Source: Desulfobacterales bacterium
Lineage (GTDB): Bacteria > Desulfobacterota > Desulfobacteria > Desulfobacterales > Desulfosalsimonadaceae
Direction of reading: 5' to 3'
Assembly (NCBI GenBank): GCA_034520365.1
Contig: JAXHNP010000007.1
Coordinates: 558,001-622,000, forward strand
DNA: 64,000 nucleotides
In this document: positions 53,264 through 62,731 of the stretch, in pieces
Layout of the letters: the number at the start of each line of letters is the position of its first letter
Numbering within the stretch: the stretch's first letter is position 1
Position numbers and translations under genes: made by a program
The notes under the pieces: model-generated
Databases searched by the model: none
What the model saw: the letters and a program-made list of their open reading frames with translations, nothing else
Told to the model about the DNA's origin: nothing

Positions 53264-55546
53264 TTATTTCAACCCCTTTTTTCTGAAGGCATCAGCGAAC
53301 GGATTATTGAAGGTTTCGGGCTTATTTGTTTTCGGCTTTTTTTGGGGACGGGATTTCCGGGGTTTTTCCGTTTTTTCGGTATTTCCCCGGTCCGGGGCGG
53401 GGGACAGCCCCGCATCTGTTTTCATAGACAGAGAAATCCGGTTCCTCGGCCGGTCAATATCTATGATTGTTACCTGGACTTTTTGATGCACCGAGACGAT
53501 GTCCGCCGGGTTTTTCACATATCTGTCGGCCATCTGGCTGATATGGACCAGGCCGTCCTGGTGGACGCCGATGTCCACAAACGCGCCGAATGCGGTGATA
53601 TTGGTCACAATTCCCGGAAGCCTCATACCGGGTTTCAGGTCATCCAGGGTTTCCACGCCTTCGGCAAAGGAAAAAGCCTCGAATTTTTCCCGCGGATCGC
53701 GGCCGGGCTTGGCCAGCTCCGCCATTATGTCCCGGAGCGTCGGCAGGCCCACTGCATCTGTTACATAGGCGGAAATATCGATTCTTTCCCGTAAATTCTG
53801 ACTATGCATCAGATCCTTCACGGCAGCGCCCAGATCAGCCGCCATTTGATCCACTATGGGATAGCTCTCCGGATGCACGGCGCTGGCGTCCAGGGGATTG
53901 TCCCCGTCCGGAATGCGCAAAAACCCGGCGCATTGTTCAAACGCCTTGGGTCCCAGCCGGGACACCTTCATCAGTGCCTGCCTGGAAGCAAAGGGGCCGT
54001 TTTCTTCCCTGTATGCGACAATGTTTTTCGCAATTGCGGCGTTTAATCCGGAAACATAGGTCAAGAGCTGGGCGCTGGCCCGGTTTAAATCAACGCCCAC
54101 GGCGTTCACACAGCTCATCACCACATCATCCAGGGCCTGCTTTAAGGCCTTCTGATCCACATCATGCTGATATTGGCCCACTCCGATGGATTTGGCGTCG
54201 ATCTTGACCAGCTCCGCCAGGGGATCCATGAGCCGGCGGCCGATGGAGACCGCGCCCCGGACGGTCAAGTCGTGATTTGGAAATTCCTCCCGGGCCACCT
54301 CGGATGCGGAATAGACCGACGCCCCGCTTTCATTGACCATGACCACCTGCGGGGGCGGGGAGAACTCAATGGCCTTGACAAAGGCCTCGGTTTCCCGGCC
54401 GGCTGTACCGTTTCCCACAGCCACCGCTTCAATTTGATACGTCTCACATAAAGACTTGATTTTGTCTCTTTCGGCGGCTCTCTGTTTTTCCGACATATGG
54501 GGATAGATGGTATCCGTGAGCAGGAGCTTGCCCTGTGCGTCCAGGCAGACCACCTTGCAGCCGGTGCGAAAGCCCGGGTCAATGCCCATGACCCGTTTGG
54601 TGCCCAGGGGCGGGGCCAGCAGGAGCTGCCGGAGGTTTTCGGCAAATATGCGTATGGCTTCGGTGTCTGCGGTTTTTTTGGCCCGGATCCGGGCTTCGGT
54701 TTCCATGGAATTGGAAAGCAGCCGTTTATAGGCGTCTTTAACCGCCTGCCGCACCTGTTCGGCATCCGGGCCGTCGCCTTTAACGAAAAGCGATTCAAGC
54801 AGGGCCGTCGCCTGGTCCGCATCCGGCTGAATACGGAAATGGAGAATATCCTCGGTCTCCCCCCGCCGGATGGCCAGCATCCGGTGCGAGGGAATAGCGG
54901 TCAAAGGTTCTTCCCAGTCAAAATAATCCCGGTATTTGGCGCCTTTTTCCGCCATATCCGCGGCAACCCAGCTTTTAATGATTCCCTTGGTAAAGAAAAT
55001 CTCCCGCAGGGCGGCCCGGGCGTCCTCGTTTTCATTGACCGTTTCGGCGATGATGTCCCGGGCGCCGGAAAGGGCCTCGTCAATGGTGTTAAAGCCTTTT
55101 TCCGGATCAATAAAGGGGTCGGCCGCCGCCTGCGGATCCTTGCCGGTCTGCTCGAAAAGAGCTGTGGCCAGCGGCTCAAGCCCTTTTTCCCGGGCGATGA
55201 CCCCTTTGGTCCGGCGCTTGGGTTTGTAGGGCAGATACAGGTCTTCAAGCGTGGCCAGGGAATCGGCCGCAAGGACTTTCTGCTTGAGCTCATCGGTCAG
55301 GTGCCCGTTTTTCTCAAGGGATTTAAGCACGGTCTCTTTTCGGTCCGACAACTCTTTCAGCTGGTTCAGCCGGTCCCGAATAGCGGTTACCGCCACTTCA
55401 TCCAGGCTGCCGGTGGCCTCCTTCCGGTAGCGGGCGATAAACGGGATAGTGGCGCCCGACTCAAGCAGGGAGGCGGCTGCTTCGACCTGACCGGGGTTGA
55501 GCGTTAATTCTTCGGATATAGCGGCAATAAAGCGATCTGTTTCCAT
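53264..55546 (-). CDS. tex: Tex-family RNA-binding transcription accessory protein
   Basis: 760 aa from ATG at 55546 with GAGCG upstream; the longer frame to 55654 is not family-like. N-terminal TEX helical domain (GATIPFIARYRKEATGSLDEV), central YqgF-like nuclease fold (GIDPGFRTGCKVVCLDAQG), helix-hairpin-helix (IAKNIVAYREENGPFASRQ) and C-terminal S1 domain (LPGIVTNITAFGAFVDIGVH). The last 40 residues are Lys/Pro-rich. Tex homologues bind RNA and affect transcription elongation and toxin gene expression. The gene ends at the insertion point of the S23 element copy 2. Confidence 0.95.
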   Translation of the reverse strand: METDRFIAAISEELTLNPGQVEAAASLLESGATIPFIARYRKEATGSLDEVAVTAIRDRLNQLKELSDRKETVLKSLEKNGHLTDELKQKVLAADSLATLEDLYLPYKPKRRTKGVIAREKGLEPLATALFEQTGKDPQAAADPFIDPEKGFNTIDEALSGARDIIAETVNENEDARAALREIFFTKGIIKSWVAADMAEKGAKYRDYFDWEEPLTAIPSHRMLAIRRGETEDILHFRIQPDADQATALLESLFVKGDGPDAEQVRQAVKDAYKRLLSNSMETEARIRAKKTADTEAIRIFAENLRQLLLAPPLGTKRVMGIDPGFRTGCKVVCLDAQGKLLLTDTIYPHMSEKQRAAERDKIKSLCETYQIEAVAVGNGTAGRETEAFVKAIEFSPPPQVVMVNESGASVYSASEVAREEFPNHDLTVRGAVSIGRRLMDPLAELVKIDAKSIGVGQYQHDVDQKALKQALDDVVMSCVNAVGVDLNRASAQLLTYVSGLNAAIAKNIVAYREENGPFASRQALMKVSRLGPKAFEQCAGFLRIPDGDNPLDASAVHPESYPIVDQMAADLGAAVKDLMHSQNLRERIDISAYVTDAVGLPTLRDIMAELAKPGRDPREKFEAFSFAEGVETLDDLKPGMRLPGIVTNITAFGAFVDIGVHQDGLVHISQMADRYVKNPADIVSVHQKVQVTIIDIDRPRNRISLSMKTDAGLSPAPDRGNTEKTEKPRKSRPQKKPKTNKPETFNNPFADAFRKKGLK

Positions 55547-55672
55547 ACGCTCGTTTAATCGGTTTGTTTGCGGTTTTTGGATGCAGGGATGGTATCCCGA
55601 AAAGCGGGTGTAATTACGCCGGACGGGCAAGGAACGGGGGTAGCTGTCAGCCATACCCCCGAACTTTCAGGC

Positions 55673-56038
55673 TTACCGGGGGGTAATAATCCGGGAATCG
55701 CTCTGCTGAGGCTGTTGCTGCTGTTCCTGCTGCATATTTCGCAGGTGTTCGATTGTTTCATTCAGCGACTGCTTCATGGCCTGCGGAAACTCCTTCATGG
55801 CCTCATCCATGGTAGTGGCGTTTAGTTTGGCCTGGAGCGGCAGCGGCCCTTCCGGGGTCATGAGCTGCGAGTTGCCGATAAATACCGGGTTCCGGTTGGT
55901 ATCCTCCGTGCCGTCCGGGTTAACCGGCACCATTTTCCGGATGGACGCCACTTTTAGATCGGTAATGGATTCTTCCCGGTAAAGATTGTCCTTATCAATT
56001 GTAAAATCAATATCATTGGCTGAGTTCACGCCGTTCAT
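55673..56038 (-). CDS. Conserved hypothetical cytoplasmic protein
   Basis: 121 aa from ATG at 56038 with AAGGAGG upstream, the best ribosome site in this part of the window. Begins NGVNSANDIDFTIDKDNLY, then a segment VNPDGTEDTNRNPVFIGNS with a proline/Asn character and a C-terminal Gln-rich run (QQEQQQQPQQ). No Cys, no membrane segment. I have seen similar short proteins called cytoplasmic protein in Desulfobacterota, but no function is known. It may be transcribed with tex, whose start is 127 bp downstream on the same strand. Confidence 0.7.
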   Translation of the reverse strand: MNGVNSANDIDFTIDKDNLYREESITDLKVASIRKMVPVNPDGTEDTNRNPVFIGNSQLMTPEGPLPLQAKLNATTMDEAMKEFPQAMKQSLNETIEHLRNMQQEQQQQPQQSDSRIITPR

Positions 56039-56175
56039 AATTAACCTCCTTGTTTTTTTGTTTTCGGACACCTACAATTAATTATCAGGTGTTGTCAAAT
56101 TGAATCGTTGTTTCGGGCAAACATATTAAAACATAACCATAGAAGACTATTATGCATTTAAATTCTTTGGGTTTT

Positions 56176-57336
56176 TTATTCCATCCGGACAGTTTCCGGC
56201 ATTTTCCGGGAGAGGATATCCACGGTCTCGGCTACCATCTCTTCCACAACCTGCCGGGCGGGCTTGATGTCATGGATAATCCCCGAGACCTGACCGGCCA
56301 GTCCCCCGACATAATCGGTTTTGCCGGCTTCAATAAAGGCGGAGAGAAGATAAGAGGAGACAACCACCTGGGCCGGAAACGGCAGCGGCTCCAGGCCTGA
56401 CTGATTCCAAAGATCATGGAATTTGCTGTAGTTCGCCCGCAGGGTTTTGCCTGTATAGGCGGTACTGACCCGGGTGTCCTCATCGGTCGATTTGACAATC
56501 AATTGTTTGTTGATATCAAGGGCGCCGCCCTCTTCGGTGGCCAGAAACCGGGTGCCGATCCAGACGCCGGTGCATCCCATGGCCAAAGCGGCGGCAACGC
56601 CGCGGCCGTCTCCGATACCCCCGGCGCCAAGCACGGGTACCGGGTGGGCCGCGTCAATGGCCGCAGGTAAAAGCGCCATGGTCCCGATGCGCCCGGTATG
56701 ACCGCCGCCTTCGTGGCCCTGGGCAACCAGCAGATCAATGCCGGAATCGGCCATGCGTTTGGCGTTTTTTGAATTGCCGGTGATTCCCAGCACTTTCATT
56801 CCGACGGCATGGGCCCGTTCCACCATGAATCCCGGATTTCCAAGGCCTGCGCAGAACAAGGGCACTTTCTCTTCGATGCAGACGTCCACCGCCTCCTTGG
56901 GCCGCATGGTCGTGGTGTTTAAGCGGAGGATGGTGTCCACGTCCGGCAGCTGCATCTCTTCAATCATTTGGTTCAGCCAGTCCAGGTGCTCTTTCGGAAT
57001 CGTCTGGATGATATCTTTTAAGGGCATCTCCGTGGGACCGCCGCCGGAGGCCGCAGCATCGGCTTCCGCCGACAGGCTTTTGGGCAGCAGCAGATCCACG
57101 CCGAACGGCTTGTCCGTCTGGGCCTTGATTTCCCGAATGGCCTCGCGAAGTTCTTCGACGGTAAAGCCGCTGCCGCCCAGGACGCCCAGACCGCCGGCCT
57201 CGGATACCGCCACCACCAGCTCCACCGGGGCGCCGGTGTTTTCGCCGATCAGTGTGGGGCCCATGCCGGCACTCAGAATTGGGTATTCAATGCCCAGCAT
57301 ATCGCATAAGGGGGTCTTTAGTACATGTCTGCTCAT
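56176..57336 (-). CDS. Nitronate monooxygenase/2-nitropropane dioxygenase-like flavoenzyme
   Basis: 386 aa. FMN TIM barrel with PLCDMLGIEYPILSAGMGP at the N-terminus, LLVAQGHEGGGHTGRIGTM carrying the catalytic-type His, VLGAGGIGDGRGVAAALAMG and GCTGVWIGTRFLATEEG. The family oxidises nitronates or acts as enoyl reductase-like (FabK) enzymes. The extended N-terminal segment ending ELREAIREIKAQTDKPFGVD fits. Monocistronic on the minus strand. The physiological reaction in an anaerobe is unclear. Confidence 0.93.
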   Translation of the reverse strand: MSRHVLKTPLCDMLGIEYPILSAGMGPTLIGENTGAPVELVVAVSEAGGLGVLGGSGFTVEELREAIREIKAQTDKPFGVDLLLPKSLSAEADAAASGGGPTEMPLKDIIQTIPKEHLDWLNQMIEEMQLPDVDTILRLNTTTMRPKEAVDVCIEEKVPLFCAGLGNPGFMVERAHAVGMKVLGITGNSKNAKRMADSGIDLLVAQGHEGGGHTGRIGTMALLPAAIDAAHPVPVLGAGGIGDGRGVAAALAMGCTGVWIGTRFLATEEGGALDINKQLIVKSTDEDTRVSTAYTGKTLRANYSKFHDLWNQSGLEPLPFPAQVVVSSYLLSAFIEAGKTDYVGGLAGQVSGIIHDIKPARQVVEEMVAETVDILSRKMPETVRME

Positions 57337-57506
57337 GATGGTCTCCTCGTATGGGAAATGGTTTGGCAGGTCTGAAGGAAGAACTCTGACAATTTGTTTT
57401 TGATGTCAAACTGTATAGCAGGACTCGACTTGTATGTAAAGCTATGCGTTGATTGCTTCTTCAAGTTCCTTCTGAATTTTAGCCATATCAAACCGATATT
57501 TTTCTA

Positions 57507-58096
57507 CTAAAAACCGAAGGCCGCCTGGACCGTAATGATATCGGTTTCGCCGATCTCGTCATTGTCGCTGTCCACCCGCGTGTATTCAGCGGTCAGCTTG
57601 TTGGCCAGGCCCTTGATATAGTAATTTAACCCAGCGCCGTAAACATTGGTGTCCTCAGCCCCGCTTGCATCCGGCATAACAACTTCCGCAAGCACATTGC
57701 CCCATAGGGTGACGCTGTCATCCCGGCCAACCTTGCTGGGATAAAAAATCCCGCTCCGGATGCCGCCCTGACCCCAATCAAGCTCCGTGGTTAAAAGCGC
57801 CTTGGTGGAGGTGGTCCCGTAATTCCGGGTAAACGGAATATACATGCGCCCTGCCTGGATCATCAGGTCATTGCCCAAAACCTTGTATGTCACCCAGGCA
57901 TCCCGGACAGCCAGTCCCGTGCCCAGGCCCATTCCCGAATTGTCGCGCCCTTGCTGGCCGATACGGTCGGCGGCATAATGCATGAAAAAGCTAAGCTCCG
58001 GCGTGGCAGTCCCCTTGACGCTGAAGTAGGTGCGACGGCACCGATAAACGCCCCGACGCCAATGATTCCCCATCGTGTAGCAAAAAAATTCTTCAT
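57507..58096 (-). pseudogene. Porin-like outer-membrane protein with internal losses and a frame change
   Basis: GGGAGG precedes the ATG at 58096, and MKNFFATRWGIIGVGAFIGA is a signal peptide. After about 20 codons the frame is lost; the rest in another frame matches a phosphate-type porin: TYFSVKGTATPELSFFMHY, AVRDAWVTYK, GRMYIPFTRNYG, then KLTAEYTRVDSDNDEIGE and the terminal strand ending AAFGF with the C-terminal Phe needed for barrel assembly. Intact relatives are longer (over 350 aa), so central segments are also gone. It looks dead. Confidence 0.78.
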
Positions 58097-58109
58097 AACC
58101 TCCCGCCTT

Positions 58110-58195
58110 TCATTGTTCTGTTTTTTAGGCAGGCACGGTGGCCTGCCCTTCGAAGGCATGCCGGCATTTCGTAGGGTCGGCCACCGTGCCGACCG
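58110..58195. mobile_element. Remnant of the MITE-like family
   Basis: It starts TTGTTCTGTTTTTTAGGC, then GCACGGTGGCC...GGCCACCGTGCCGACC as in copies A and B; the outer ends are lost. Lies just upstream of the porin pseudogene. Beyond it (to 58383) no gene is seen; there is a run of nine C at 58211-58219. Confidence 0.55.
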
Positions 58196-58383
58196 ATAAA
58201 TGCGGCCAACGCCCCCCCCCGTGTGATAAGCCCAAGGTTTGTGGGGTTTAGGTTAGATCAAATGTATCGTGCCATAGTTAAAAAAAATCGTTTACATCAT
58301 AAAATTCTATATTACAAATTGTTAATATCTATGATTTGGTGCGCAGAAATAGAAAAATTCTATTCTTTGGGAGCTTTATTGAA

Positions 58384-59148
58384 TCAGCCGATATAGGGTT
58401 TTATTTGTGGGGCAATGGCCGACCAGTTCCAGGGCGGCGCGTTTTGATCGTCGTCGAGGGTCGGCCAGGGCCAGCAATGGGGGTAAGGGGCGGTAAATGT
58501 TCGGGTGTCCTTGAGGGTCGGATGGAGGATCGAGAGTTCGGTGGCGCAAAGGGCGATCTGTTTTTCCGGAAGCGGCGCGCCTGCGCCGTAGCGGAGGTCG
58601 CCCAGCACGGGATGGCCGATATGGGCAAACTGGGCCCGGATCTGGTGGTGCCGGCCGGTCTCCAGGTTGATTTCAACCAGGCTTTTTGATTGGCCGGTAT
58701 CAAGCACCTGATAAGAAAGCCGGGCTTCCCGGGATTTCGGGGTGGGCTGGTCCATGATCCGGCTGGATCTGCCGTTGATGCGCTCAATTGAATGTACCAG
58801 ATGACCGGCAGCCTGCCTGATAGTGCCTTCCACAATAGCCGTGTATTTTTTTTCCACTATCCCGCTCCGGAACTGTTCGCTTAACCGGCCGGCCGCCTTT
58901 GATGTGCGGGCAAATAATATGACGCCGGCCACCGGGCGGTCCAGGCGATGGACCAGCCCCAGAAACACCCGGCCGGGTTTTTCATGCCGCTGTTTCAGCC
59001 AGCTCTTGGCAAGCTCCAGGAGTGACGGATCTTTGGTCTGATCCGCCTGCACCAGCAGGCCGGCCGGTTTATATAAGGTCAGGAGATGGTTGTCTTCATA
59101 AAAAACCGGCCAGCTGGGTATAAAGAAATAAGAATCAGAAGACGTCAT
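58384..59148 (-). CDS. RluA-family pseudouridine synthase
   Basis: 254 aa. Catalytic motif GLVHRLDRPVAGVILFART carries the active-site Asp. DNHLLTLYKPAGLLVQADQ precedes it and ETGRHHQIRAQFAHIGHPV follows, standard for RluA/RluC/RluD. No S4 domain, so it is the short RluA-like form. It isomerises specific uridines in rRNA or tRNA. The next gene is divergent. No strong ribosome site is visible before the ATG at 59148. Confidence 0.93.
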   Translation of the reverse strand: MTSSDSYFFIPSWPVFYEDNHLLTLYKPAGLLVQADQTKDPSLLELAKSWLKQRHEKPGRVFLGLVHRLDRPVAGVILFARTSKAAGRLSEQFRSGIVEKKYTAIVEGTIRQAAGHLVHSIERINGRSSRIMDQPTPKSREARLSYQVLDTGQSKSLVEINLETGRHHQIRAQFAHIGHPVLGDLRYGAGAPLPEKQIALCATELSILHPTLKDTRTFTAPYPHCWPWPTLDDDQNAPPWNWSAIAPQIKPYIG

Positions 59149-59292
59149 GGATTAGTTGTTCAGTAAATATTTAAAATGGTGATTTTTGATTGAGTTGGTT
59201 AGGTAATAATAGGAAAGTAATGCTGTTTTGACATTATTGTCAATTGCGTTAAGCTTGATTTTTTAAAGTGGGGGTCAAATCGAGAAATATTG

Positions 59293-60759
59293 ATGAAAAA
59301 ACCATCCAAATTTCAGAATACCAAGAAACACAGCCAGACCGACATGGCCGTGCTGCTGGAGGGCGCCGGGATTTTTCTGTCCGATGCCCAGCTGCATCAG
59401 TTATGGTCCTATCACAACCTGCTGCGCCGTTACAATCCGGAGTTAAACCTCACCCGGATTCATAATTTCACCAACATGGTGCAAAAGCTCTATGTGGATT
59501 CCATCCTGCCCGGCCAGATGGTGAAGCTCCCGTCGCCGCTTTTAGATATCGGCACCGGCCCGGGTATGCCCGGGATTCCTCTGAAAATCGTATTTCCGGA
59601 CCTGGAAATCATCCTGGCGGAAAGCCGGCAGCACCGGGCGGAGTTTTTAGAAACCGTCATAACTACTTTGAATCTTGAGAGTATATCAGTGGTCGGCCAT
59701 GGCATTACTTCGAAATTTGCCCGGCCCGTATCCGGCGTGATTACCCGGGCGGTGGAGTCCATTGAAAAAACCCTTTTGCGCATCAACGGGTGCCTGGCCG
59801 AGGACGGACTGGCCGTCTTTATGAAGGGGCCGGCCTGTGATGATGAGATTTCCGCTGCCGGCGACCGGTTCAACCAATCCTATACGCTGCTGATAAATCA
59901 ATCCTACCAGATTCCTGATACTCCGCATCACCGGCGCCTGGTGGTTTTTCGGCGGATTGATGCGCCGGGGTGGGAGAAGGAGAAAAGGGCCATGAGCAAA
60001 CATGCGGCTCGCAAAATTGAAAGCGAGCAGAACGATACGTTTAAGGAGCTCAAAAAACTGTTGACCAGCCGGGGCATTAAAAAACAGGAAAAGGCGTTGA
60101 TTGCGGGCGCCAAGCAGGTCCGGGAGATTATGAGGGATTTTCCGGACCGCTGCGATGCCTGGATCTCCGAAGGCGAGCATCTGCCGTCGCCGGAAGAAGC
60201 GCCGGGCGCTCTCTCCTGGTATCAGTTAAGCCCCAGGCTTTTTCAGGACCTTGACGTAAACGGCACCCAGTCGCCGCTGCTTCTGGTCACCACCCCGCGC
60301 ATCGGCAAATGGGATGTAAAGGAGGGGTTTGCGGGCGGCTGCACGCTTCTGGTGCCGTTTCAGGATCCAGAAAATGTGGGGGCGGTGATCCGCTCCGCGG
60401 TGGCCTTTGGGGTCAAAACCATCGTTCTTTTGGCTGAAAGCGCCCATCCCTATCATCCGAAGGCAATCCGGGCCTCCGGCGGCGCAGTGCTCTATGCCAG
60501 CCTTTACCAGGGGCCGTCCATTGCGGATCTGCCCGCTGATCTGCCGATAGCGGCTTTATCCGGCGAAGGAAAAGATATTTCCGAATTTGTGTTTCCGGAC
60601 GCTTTTGGCCTGCTGCCCGGTGTTGAGGGAACCGGGCTGCCGAAACATCTGCGGGCCAACAGCGTCGCGATTCCGGTCAGCGATTGTGTGGAATCCCTTA
60701 ATGCCGCCACCGCCGCGGGCATTGCGCTGTATCTCTGGTCCCGGTCGGTTAAAAGATAA
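59293..60759 (+). CDS. Fusion of RsmG 16S rRNA methyltransferase and SpoU/TrmH methyltransferase
   Basis: 488 aa from ATG at 59293. Residues 1-220 match RsmG (GidB), which makes m7G527 in 16S rRNA: NLTRIHNFTNMVQKLYVDS, the SAM motif LLDIGTGPGMPGIPLKIVFP and VITRAVESIEKTL. After a short linker (about 225-245) residues 245-488 match the SpoU family: ENVGAVIRSAVAFGVKTIVL, then GLLPGVEGTGLPK and SVAIPVSDCVESLNAATAAG, the trefoil-knot SAM site. RsmG alone is usually near 210 aa and TrmH-type near 250, so both are complete. Separate genes can be fused in this phylum, but I do not know how common this is. The product likely modifies two rRNA or tRNA sites. Confidence 0.92.
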   Translation: MKKPSKFQNTKKHSQTDMAVLLEGAGIFLSDAQLHQLWSYHNLLRRYNPELNLTRIHNFTNMVQKLYVDSILPGQMVKLPSPLLDIGTGPGMPGIPLKIVFPDLEIILAESRQHRAEFLETVITTLNLESISVVGHGITSKFARPVSGVITRAVESIEKTLLRINGCLAEDGLAVFMKGPACDDEISAAGDRFNQSYTLLINQSYQIPDTPHHRRLVVFRRIDAPGWEKEKRAMSKHAARKIESEQNDTFKELKKLLTSRGIKKQEKALIAGAKQVREIMRDFPDRCDAWISEGEHLPSPEEAPGALSWYQLSPRLFQDLDVNGTQSPLLLVTTPRIGKWDVKEGFAGGCTLLVPFQDPENVGAVIRSAVAFGVKTIVLLAESAHPYHPKAIRASGGAVLYASLYQGPSIADLPADLPIAALSGEGKDISEFVFPDAFGLLPGVEGTGLPKHLRANSVAIPVSDCVESLNAATAAGIALYLWSRSVKR

Positions 60760-60793
60760 ACGCGTCATCACACAATCGACTTTTAAGGCACTT

Positions 60794-60932
60794 GATCGTA
60801 CTCAGTCCCGCGTTAGCGGGACGGTACTCGTAATCGTACTCGAAAATATTCGATGCCGATTACGAGTACGAGCACGAATCAAAAGTTACTTTCTGCAAAA
60901 ATACCGACGCGGCGGCATAAATCGCTTTTTAA
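60794..60932. repeat. Palindromic hexamer repeat (tactcg family), copy 3
   Basis: GTCCCGC/GCGGGAC hairpin, ACTCGTAATCGTACTCG with its inverted partner ATTACGAGTACGAGCACGA, and the tail TTTCTGCAAAAATACCG...ATAAATCGCTTTTT. It fills the gap between the RsmG-SpoU fusion and the YgiQ gene. Confidence 0.8.
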
Positions 60933-60941
60933 GGGAAACCC

Positions 60942-62645
60942 ATGTTTCTGCCCACCACGAAAAAAGAGATGAGAGCCCTGGGCTGGGAGCGCCTCGACGT
61001 GATCCTGATCACGGGTGACACCTACATCGATGCCCCGCATATCGGGGTGGCGGTGATCGGGAAAACCCTTGTGAATGCTGGCTATCGTGTGGGCATCATC
61101 GCCCAGCCGGACAAGGATTCGGATGCGGATATTGCCCGGCTCGGGGAGCCGGCCCTTTTCTGGGGGGTCACCGCCGGGTGCATGGACTCGATGATCGCCA
61201 ACTATACGCCCACCAAAAAGCCGCGCAAAGCAGATGACCTGACTGCCGGCGGGCAGAACACCCGCCGTCCGGACCGGGCCACCATCGTCTACACCAACCT
61301 GATCCGCCGGTATTTTAAACAGACCGTCCCTATTGTGTTGGGTGGCATTGAGGCAAGCCTGCGGCGGATCTCGCATTATGATTTCTGGTCCAACCGCATC
61401 CGTCGTTCGGTTTTGTTTGATGCCAAGGCGGATCTCCTGGTCTACGGCATGGGGGAGAAAACGGTACTTGATCTGGCCGCGCGCCTGGCAGCCGCCGAAC
61501 CGGTGACCGATATCCGGGGGATCTGCTATATTTCAGGAAAAAAGCCTGCGGGATTTATTGAACTGCCCGGCCATGAAGCGGTGAAAACCGATCAATCGGC
61601 GTTTCAAAGCATGTTTCAGGCCTTTTATGAGAACAATGACCCGGTTTCTGCAAAGGGATTGGTGCAGCAGCAGGATACCCGCTGCTTGGTCCACAATCCG
61701 CCGCAGGTGCTGCCAAGCACGGATGAACTGGACCGAATTTACGAGGCCGGATATGAGCGCGAGGTGGCCCCGTATTATCTATCATTCGGTGCCGTCAAGG
61801 CCATGGACACCATCCGGTTTTCCATCACCACCCACCGGGGCTGCTACGGTGAATGTCATTTCTGCGCCATTGCCGTGCACCAGGGGAGCACAATTATAGG
61901 GCGAAGCGAGGCCTCGATATTGCGGGAAGCCCGGGAATTGACCGAACATCTAAAGTTTAAAGGCATTATTCAGGACGTGGGCGGCCCGACCGCCAACATG
62001 TATGGCTTTGAATGCAAGCGCAAGCTGGAAAAGGGGGCCTGCCGGAACAAGCGTTGCCTGACGCCCGAGCCCTGTAAGCACATGCCGGTCAATCACACCC
62101 GCCAGGTGCGCCTCCTTGAGAAAATCCGTAAAATTCCGGGCGTCAAAAAGGTCTTTGTGGGCTCCGGCATCCGCCATGACCTGATCCTGGCAGATCGCAA
62201 TCAGGGGAATAGATATCTTGAAACCCTGATCAAGCATCACATCTCCGGCCAGTTAAAGATCGCCCCGGAGCATTCAGAGGATCATATCCTGTCGCTTATG
62301 GGAAAGCCGGACATTGAAAAGACCCGGCAATTTATCCAATGGTTTCATAAAAAGAACCGACAAATAGGGAAAAAGCAGTTTCTGACCTGTTATTTTATCG
62401 CCGCCTACCCGGGCTGCACCCTGAAAGACATGCAGCGTTTGAAGGATTTCGCCCGCACTGAACTTAAATTTACGCCCGAGCAGGTTCAGATTTTTACCCC
62501 GTCGCCGTCAACCATCGCCACCCTGATGTATCACACCGAGGCTGATTGGCCGTCCGGCCGCCCCATTTTCGTTGAGAAAACAGCCGCCGGCAAGGAGAAG
62601 CAGAAGCAGGTGATTCTAAACGGAAATCAGAAAAGGAAGCGGTAA
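60942..62645 (+). CDS. YgiQ-family radical SAM protein
   Basis: 567 aa, a little shorter than many YgiQ proteins (600-700). N-terminal corrinoid/UPF0313 region (LDVILITGDTYIDAPHIG, PIVLGGIEASLRRISHYDF) and radical SAM cluster motif CYGECHFCAIAVHQG, then CRNKRCLTPEPC with three Cys that may bind another cluster. GSGIRHDLIL and ISGQLKIAPEHSEDHIL follow. The reaction of YgiQ is not established. It is preceded by AAGGGAAACCC as a weak ribosome site and by a palindromic repeat. Confidence 0.92.
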   Translation: MFLPTTKKEMRALGWERLDVILITGDTYIDAPHIGVAVIGKTLVNAGYRVGIIAQPDKDSDADIARLGEPALFWGVTAGCMDSMIANYTPTKKPRKADDLTAGGQNTRRPDRATIVYTNLIRRYFKQTVPIVLGGIEASLRRISHYDFWSNRIRRSVLFDAKADLLVYGMGEKTVLDLAARLAAAEPVTDIRGICYISGKKPAGFIELPGHEAVKTDQSAFQSMFQAFYENNDPVSAKGLVQQQDTRCLVHNPPQVLPSTDELDRIYEAGYEREVAPYYLSFGAVKAMDTIRFSITTHRGCYGECHFCAIAVHQGSTIIGRSEASILREARELTEHLKFKGIIQDVGGPTANMYGFECKRKLEKGACRNKRCLTPEPCKHMPVNHTRQVRLLEKIRKIPGVKKVFVGSGIRHDLILADRNQGNRYLETLIKHHISGQLKIAPEHSEDHILSLMGKPDIEKTRQFIQWFHKKNRQIGKKQFLTCYFIAAYPGCTLKDMQRLKDFARTELKFTPEQVQIFTPSPSTIATLMYHTEADWPSGRPIFVEKTAAGKEKQKQVILNGNQKRKR

Positions 62646-62731
62646 AACTGTATTATTGGTGCTGTTCTTGGAGAAATTCTGCCGGCCGCATTATCCGTAT
62701 CCCTTCAAATGATTGAAGCCTTAATTTATGA

